Position numbers and translations under genes: made by a program. Below the pieces are notes generated by a model. That model searched no databases. It had not been told where the DNA came from and worked only from the letters and a program-made list of their open reading frames with translations. Of a stretch of 47,435 bases of DNA, positions 43,174 to 47,435 are shown piece by piece (the first letter of the stretch is position 1; each line of letters begins with the position of its first letter). Source of the DNA: Deltaproteobacteria bacterium (lineage in GTDB: Bacteria > Desulfobacterota > Desulfuromonadia > Geobacterales > Pseudopelobacteraceae); the NCBI GenBank assembly GCA_021780495.1, contig JAJXYO010000019.1:1-47435 (forward strand), written 5' to 3'.

Positions 43174-44322
43174 ATGGGCAAACGAATCCTTTTCATATCC
43201 AACCTTTATCCAAATCCTCTTCACCCCGCGATGGCTGCCTATAACCGGCAACAGATCTCTGCCCTGCGTGAACATTGCGATGTAGAGGTGATATCTCCCA
43301 TCCCCTGGCCGGAGTTAATTAAGCAGTCACTAAAACAATCAGATCGAGAAGAAGACGGCATTCTAATCGATCATCCGACCTATTACTACACTCCTCGTAT
43401 TTTTCGTGGATGGTATGGAGATTTTTTTTATCATTCTATTAATCGCATCGCAAAGCAAAAGCTTGAAGATAACCAGTTCGATCTCATCTATTCATCGTGG
43501 CTTTACCCTGATTCATGGGCTGCAGCCAAACTTGCGAAACGCTACAATTTGCCGTTGTTTGTAAAAGTCCATGGCTCTGACGTGAATAGATTGAAGCCTG
43601 GAACAATGGTTACCCAGAGGTCATTGCAGGTCGCCCAGCAGGCGGAAAAGGTGATCTGTGTGAGTAGGGCCTTGAAAGAACGGCTGGCTGAGCTAGGCGT
43701 GCCAGAAAATAAGTTGGAAGTCCTCTATAATGGAGTTGACCATACCATCTTTCATCCGATGGATAGGGCGGATGTTCGGAGGAAACTTGAAATTGATTCT
43801 GATGAGTTTTTAGTACTCTTTGTTGGCAACCTGAAAAAAGAAAAGGGGCTTGATGAACTGATTACAGCATTCAAGAGTATAACAGATACTGTAACGGCTC
43901 GATCACGTCTTGTCATCATTGGTTCAGGGGGGTATGGGTTATTAGCAGAACAGCTTGTATCCTCACTGGATCTGAAAGAGAAGGTGAAATTTCTTGGGAG
44001 CCTTTCTCTTGAAACTATCTCAATCTGGATGAATGCAGCCTCAGTACTTTGTCTGCCAAGTTATATGGAGGGGGTGCCAAATGTTGTGCTTGAGGCGCTG
44101 TCCTGCGGAACCAAAGTCGTTGCTACCAACGTGGGAGGGATTCCGGAACTGAACAGAGGGGATGGCATGTTGACCCTTGCTCCACCACGCGAAAGCACTC
44201 TACTTGCGGACGCTCTCTTGTCGATTTCAAGCCGTTCCATAGCCGGGTGTCCTTCCTCTTTTATTTCATCATGGCGGGATAATGGGCAACAACTCTATTC
44301 CTTGCTTTCCGGTGGTCTATGA
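43174..44322 (+). CDS. Glycosyltransferase family 4
   Basis: The 382-residue GT-B enzyme has the acceptor domain opening 'RILFISNLYPNPLHPAMAAYN', and the donor domain 'LVLFVGNLKKEKGLDELI' with 'PSYMEGVPNVVLEALSCGTKVVATNVGGIPEL' carrying the ExxxxxxxE pair. Only two nt separate it from the preceding stop, and its own stop overlaps the next start (ATGA), so these genes are translated as a unit. The linkage cannot be predicted. Confidence 0.93.
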   Translation: MGKRILFISNLYPNPLHPAMAAYNRQQISALREHCDVEVISPIPWPELIKQSLKQSDREEDGILIDHPTYYYTPRIFRGWYGDFFYHSINRIAKQKLEDNQFDLIYSSWLYPDSWAAAKLAKRYNLPLFVKVHGSDVNRLKPGTMVTQRSLQVAQQAEKVICVSRALKERLAELGVPENKLEVLYNGVDHTIFHPMDRADVRRKLEIDSDEFLVLFVGNLKKEKGLDELITAFKSITDTVTARSRLVIIGSGGYGLLAEQLVSSLDLKEKVKFLGSLSLETISIWMNAASVLCLPSYMEGVPNVVLEALSCGTKVVATNVGGIPELNRGDGMLTLAPPRESTLLADALLSISSRSIAGCPSSFISSWRDNGQQLYSLLSGGL

Positions 44323-45617
44323 AGAAAGTCCTTATCATCGCATATAGTTTTCCGCCTGTAGGTGGTGCCGGCGTGCAAAGGCCGGTCAAGTTTGTCAAGT
44401 ACTTGCAAAAATTTGGTTGGGAACCGGTTGTGTTGACAGTTTCAAACCCATCGGTTCCTTTAATAGACACAACACTACCTAAGGATATTCCTGAAGGAGT
44501 TCAGATATACAGGGCGTTAACATTTGAACCTTCATATAAGGTAAAGCACGCATTTGCAGACAATCAGGGGAAACGTTCTGGTGCAAAAGTATTCTTGAAA
44601 AGATGTATCTCAATGCTGCTGCTCCCTGATTTGCAGGTGCTCTGGTGGCCTGGTCTGATCTTTAAGCTTTTCAAGGTTATAATAAATGAGAAACCTTTGT
44701 GCTTATTCGTCACTGCGCCACCATTCTCCTCGTTTATTCCAGTAATAACTTTAGGGAAACTGTTTGGGATTCCCGTAGTGCTCGACTTTCGCGATGAATG
44801 GGAGTTTTCTCGGAATAGCTGGGAAAATTCGTCCAAGACTCAATTAGCCTCCTGCTTGGATGTTTTCCTTGAAAAATATGCACTAACTAATTGTAGTGCA
44901 TTTACCACAGCAACTCAGGGCTATATTGATAGCATGACAAATCATTACGGTCCTACTCTTAAAGTTAAGGGCGTGGTCATTACGAACGGCTATGATGTGG
45001 ATGATTTTAACGTTACTGAGATAAAGGGTCGGGCAATTGAAGATTCTAATAGGGTAACCATTGTCTATGCTGGAACGGTAATGAAAGCCACCTCTCTTAA
45101 TATATTCTGTCAAATATTGAAAAGACTGCTGGAACAAGATGAAAAAAATTATCAAAAGGTTCGATTAAAAGTTTTTGGTCGTGTCGTAGGCGATGAACAA
45201 ACCTGTCTAGAGGATGAAACCTTGAAAGGAGTGATTGAGTGCCACGGTTACGTTGAACATGAAAAGGTGGCTGAGGAACTGCTAAATGCCGACTTCTTGT
45301 TATTAACCTTGAGTGATCTCCCAGGCGCAGAAAAAATAATTAATGGGAAAACATTTGAATATATGGCTTCTGGCCGGCACATATTTGCTTTGATACCAGA
45401 GGGTGAAATGAGTGCGTTGATTTCATCTAACTATGATAACGCAACAGTAGTTAGCCCGAAAAATTTAGATGTAGCGTGTCAGGCATTAATTAATGTTTTG
45501 GATAATATTGAAGAAGTAAAAAAACGACAAGGCAGAGATATTTCATGTTTTCTCAGGGAGAATCTAACGGAAAGACTTGCCTCTGTTTTTGATAGGATTG
45601 TAAATGATAACAGCTAG
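44319..45617 (+). CDS. Glycosyltransferase family 4-like
   Basis: The 432-residue protein has the WbuB-like GT4 opening 'KKVLIIAYSFPPVGGAGVQRPVKFVKYLQKFGWEPVVLTV' and 'DFRDEWEFSR', with the nucleotide-sugar domain from about residue 230. The C-terminal part shows 'LPGAEKIINGKTFEYMASGRHIFALIPEG', in which the 'K..EYMASG' motif substitutes for the usual ExxG glycine-rich loop. It probably adds a hexosamine or uronic residue; specificity is unknown. The stop lies 14 nt beyond the start of the deacetylase gene. Confidence 0.88.
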   Translation: MKKVLIIAYSFPPVGGAGVQRPVKFVKYLQKFGWEPVVLTVSNPSVPLIDTTLPKDIPEGVQIYRALTFEPSYKVKHAFADNQGKRSGAKVFLKRCISMLLLPDLQVLWWPGLIFKLFKVIINEKPLCLFVTAPPFSSFIPVITLGKLFGIPVVLDFRDEWEFSRNSWENSSKTQLASCLDVFLEKYALTNCSAFTTATQGYIDSMTNHYGPTLKVKGVVITNGYDVDDFNVTEIKGRAIEDSNRVTIVYAGTVMKATSLNIFCQILKRLLEQDEKNYQKVRLKVFGRVVGDEQTCLEDETLKGVIECHGYVEHEKVAEELLNADFLLLTLSDLPGAEKIINGKTFEYMASGRHIFALIPEGEMSALISSNYDNATVVSPKNLDVACQALINVLDNIEEVKKRQGRDISCFLRENLTERLASVFDRIVNDNS

Positions 45618-46227
45618 AATCATAAGAAAAATAATTTGTAGTTTGCAACAGGTATGGTGTTTTTTATGCTCATTAAAAGGTGAAAGGATTATATATTTGA
45701 CATTTGATGATGGACCTCATCCTGTTTGCACAGAACATTTGCTTGATTTACTGACAAAGTACAATATTAAAGCTACATTTTTTTGTGTAGGCAATAATAT
45801 TGATAAAAACAGTAACTTGATTTTAAGGATGATACATGATGGTCATGTTTTGGGTAACCATACTCAGAATCATAGACTAGTTACTATAAAAGATAATATT
45901 GAACTAAATTACGAGATTGATGCATGTCAAAACCTCATTGATAATTATCAGGAACACAATATACGATTATTTAGGCCTCCAGGTGGATTGATGAAAATCA
46001 AAGATGTCATATTGCTATTATATAAGAAATATAGAATTGTTTTATGGGACATAGATTCACTAGATTCTAAAATGTCAAATGTTGACAATATAATATTAAG
46101 ACTTAAAATTAAAGTTAGCCGTAATTGCATAATATTGTTTCATGATGATTCGATGTTGTGCGTGGATGTATTGGTGAAATTATTGCCTTACTGGATAGAA
46201 ACGGGTTATTCGTTCAAGTTAATTTAA
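45604..46227 (+). CDS. NodB-type polysaccharide deacetylase
   Basis: The 207-residue protein has all five NodB motifs: 'TFDDGPHP', 'GNHTQNH', 'RLFRPPGG', 'LWDIDSLD' and 'IILFHDD'. These residues bind a divalent metal and the catalytic acid/base of N- or O-deacetylation. No signal peptide is seen, so it may act in the cytoplasm on a lipid-linked sugar. Composition is markedly more AT-rich than the flanking genes upstream, which suggests independent acquisition. The gene overlaps the preceding glycosyltransferase gene by 14 nt. Confidence 0.92.
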   Translation: MITARIIRKIICSLQQVWCFLCSLKGERIIYLTFDDGPHPVCTEHLLDLLTKYNIKATFFCVGNNIDKNSNLILRMIHDGHVLGNHTQNHRLVTIKDNIELNYEIDACQNLIDNYQEHNIRLFRPPGGLMKIKDVILLLYKKYRIVLWDIDSLDSKMSNVDNIILRLKIKVSRNCIILFHDDSMLCVDVLVKLLPYWIETGYSFKLI

Positions 46228-46258
46228 AATTTATTTGTTATTAGTTTGCTGGAGAAAT

Positions 46259-47296
46259 ATGGATCAGCTTAATAAACAATATATTTTGATCAAGGGTAAG
46301 GCTGGACTAGGCAATCGAATTATGGTCCTCCTTGACAGCCTCATCTATGCAGATTTGTCAGGTCGAAAGCCAATTATTGATTGGTGTGATGGTGCGTATG
46401 CCCCTTATGGGGTTAATGCGTTTCCCCTCCTTTTTTCTGAACCTTCGGTTGGCAATATTCAGCCACTTACTTTAGCGGACTCGGTAACACCCGGAACTTG
46501 GAAAGGCCATCTCCAAAAATCTGTCGATAAATTATTTCAAGAAATATATCCGTTCAACGATGAAATGGATACGGTTCGCTGTGTGGCAAGACGTTATACG
46601 ATAGACACGCGAAAAATCTCTTATAGTGAAACTTTTGCTGTGCGGTGGGGATGGACACATGAACTTCATAATCTGCGTCGCTTCTTTCATGGTCCATATA
46701 AAAAATACTTTTTTTTATCCGATAACGAAATATTGCGCTCTGTTCTTAAGGAGCAGGTACGTCCTGTTGAAGAAATTCAAACTTGTGTTAAGGCTTTTTG
46801 TGATGAATTTTTTAATGACAGCGTAATAGGGTTGCATATTAGGCACTCTGATAGGAAAAATTCCTATGACGGATACTTTAAATACGTCGATAGATTTTTA
46901 AGTGAGCATCCTTTCGGAGTGGTGTTTATCTCCACTGATAATAGCGATGTCGAATACAGTTTTAAATCACGATACCCTCGCGTTGTTGCTTCTGAAAAGT
47001 GGTATCCTCCACCAGGAATGCCCATTCACCGCAATCGACAACCTGAAAGAGATATGCTTCGTAATGCCCGTGAAGCACTTATAGAACTCTATTTGCTAGG
47101 ATCATGTAATTCACTTATATTCAACTCGACATCTACTTTTGGCTGTCTTGCGTCGCTTCTTTCTGGTGCTCCAAGTGCTAACATTGTTGATATGGCGCCA
47201 TGGAGTTTTAGAAGGTCAGTTAAGTGCTTTGTATCATTATTGCAAAATATAATCCCCATAAGCTATTCAGCCGTTTTTAAATATTGTAGTCGGTAA
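46259..47296 (+). CDS. Fucosyltransferase-like protein (NodZ/GT-type, putative)
   Basis: The 345-residue protein contains 'KGKAGLGNRIMVLLDSLIYAD', the GLGN motif seen in bacterial fucosyltransferase-like enzymes, and 'IGLHIRHSDRKNSYDG', which resembles the conserved H-x-R-R-x-D region of O- and N-fucosyltransferases. Near the C-terminus 'FNSTSTFGCLASLLSGAP' fits the donor-binding end of that fold. It could add fucose or a related sugar to the polymer. ATG 46259 has GGAG 4 nt upstream; a TTG at 46235 is less likely. No classic GT4 or GT2 motif is present, so the family is inferred. Confidence 0.6.
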   Translation: MDQLNKQYILIKGKAGLGNRIMVLLDSLIYADLSGRKPIIDWCDGAYAPYGVNAFPLLFSEPSVGNIQPLTLADSVTPGTWKGHLQKSVDKLFQEIYPFNDEMDTVRCVARRYTIDTRKISYSETFAVRWGWTHELHNLRRFFHGPYKKYFFLSDNEILRSVLKEQVRPVEEIQTCVKAFCDEFFNDSVIGLHIRHSDRKNSYDGYFKYVDRFLSEHPFGVVFISTDNSDVEYSFKSRYPRVVASEKWYPPPGMPIHRNRQPERDMLRNAREALIELYLLGSCNSLIFNSTSTFGCLASLLSGAPSANIVDMAPWSFRRSVKCFVSLLQNIIPISYSAVFKYCSR

Positions 47297-47303
47297 AGGG
47301 CTC

Positions 47304-47435
47304 ATTAATAACTCAACTTTCGCAGAGCGAAAAATAGCATAACATATTGTTATTATTAATATAAAAGCGCCACAAACTGTGTTAAGATAGTTTTATTCCC
47401 CAACAAAACTATTAAGACAGAGAGGTGACGCTTTG
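47304..47435 (+). mobile_element. Left end of a probable insertion sequence (partial)
   Basis: From 47304 the sequence starts with a 21-bp segment also found at 112-132 in inverse orientation. A hairpin with 8-bp arms lies at 47387-47412, followed by GAGG at 47422-47425 and a TTG at 47433-47435 at 7-nt spacing, which could be the start of a transposase gene. The gene itself is outside the window, so identification depends on the shared terminus and on the leader layout. The family cannot be named. Confidence 0.45.

Overview
The window looks like part of the chromosome of a Geobacter-like bacterium (Desulfuromonadales/Geobacterales, Desulfobacterota). The evidence is a triheme c7-type cytochrome, a cbb3 oxidase with unusual heme-bearing subunits, a likely sigma-54 promoter, and an exopolysaccharide locus of the XrtA/PEP-CTERM-associated type. 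Genus and species cannot be fixed from the sequence alone. No rRNA, tRNA or CRISPR array was seen.

Layout. (1) Positions 247-10610, + strand: a run of tightly packed genes encoding a TPR lipoprotein, a peptide-type ABC substrate-binding lipoprotein, a SNF2-family ATPase, a SWIM zinc-finger protein and two peptide-type ABC permeases. A vapBC-like toxin-antitoxin pair and a DUF6429-type gene sit in the middle (6323-7530), bounded by two related hairpins. (2) 10790-11979, + strand: a triheme cytochrome and an RlpA-like lipoprotein with a SPOR domain. (3) 12046-19631, - strand: guaB, guaA, ccoN, ccoO, a short ccoQ, ccoP, a CheX-like gene and a YkgJ-type cysteine-cluster gene. The c hemes are distributed unusually: CcoO has two and CcoP has one. 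(4) 19908-20257: a small lysine-rich exported protein with a good sigma-54 promoter and a strong terminator. (5) 20320-24440, - strand: metY, the decayed 3' end of a glucose-6-phosphate isomerase gene, a hybrid histidine kinase and a two-TM membrane protein.

(6) Positions 24644-47296, + strand: a long exopolysaccharide locus. The first half is the export chassis: PrsT-like TPR lipoprotein, sugar-phosphate transferase, polysaccharide export protein, chain-length regulator, tyrosine autokinase, GspA/ExeA-type ATPase and outer-membrane beta-barrel. The second half is assembly and decoration: glycosyltransferases, acyltransferase, flippase, O-antigen ligase/polymerase-like protein, PaaK/CapK-like ligase, two deacetylase-like proteins and a fucosyltransferase-like protein. 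No exosortase gene lies in the window. The two halves are separated by a 376-bp non-coding stretch. It holds a compact palindrome-rich element of about 205 bp flanked by 13-bp direct repeats, followed by a second inverted repeat pair.

Both window edges carry the same 21-bp sequence (one mismatch) in opposite orientation. This looks like the termini of two insertion sequences of one family lying just outside. The right one appears to begin at about 47304, and its first gene may start at the very last codon of the window.
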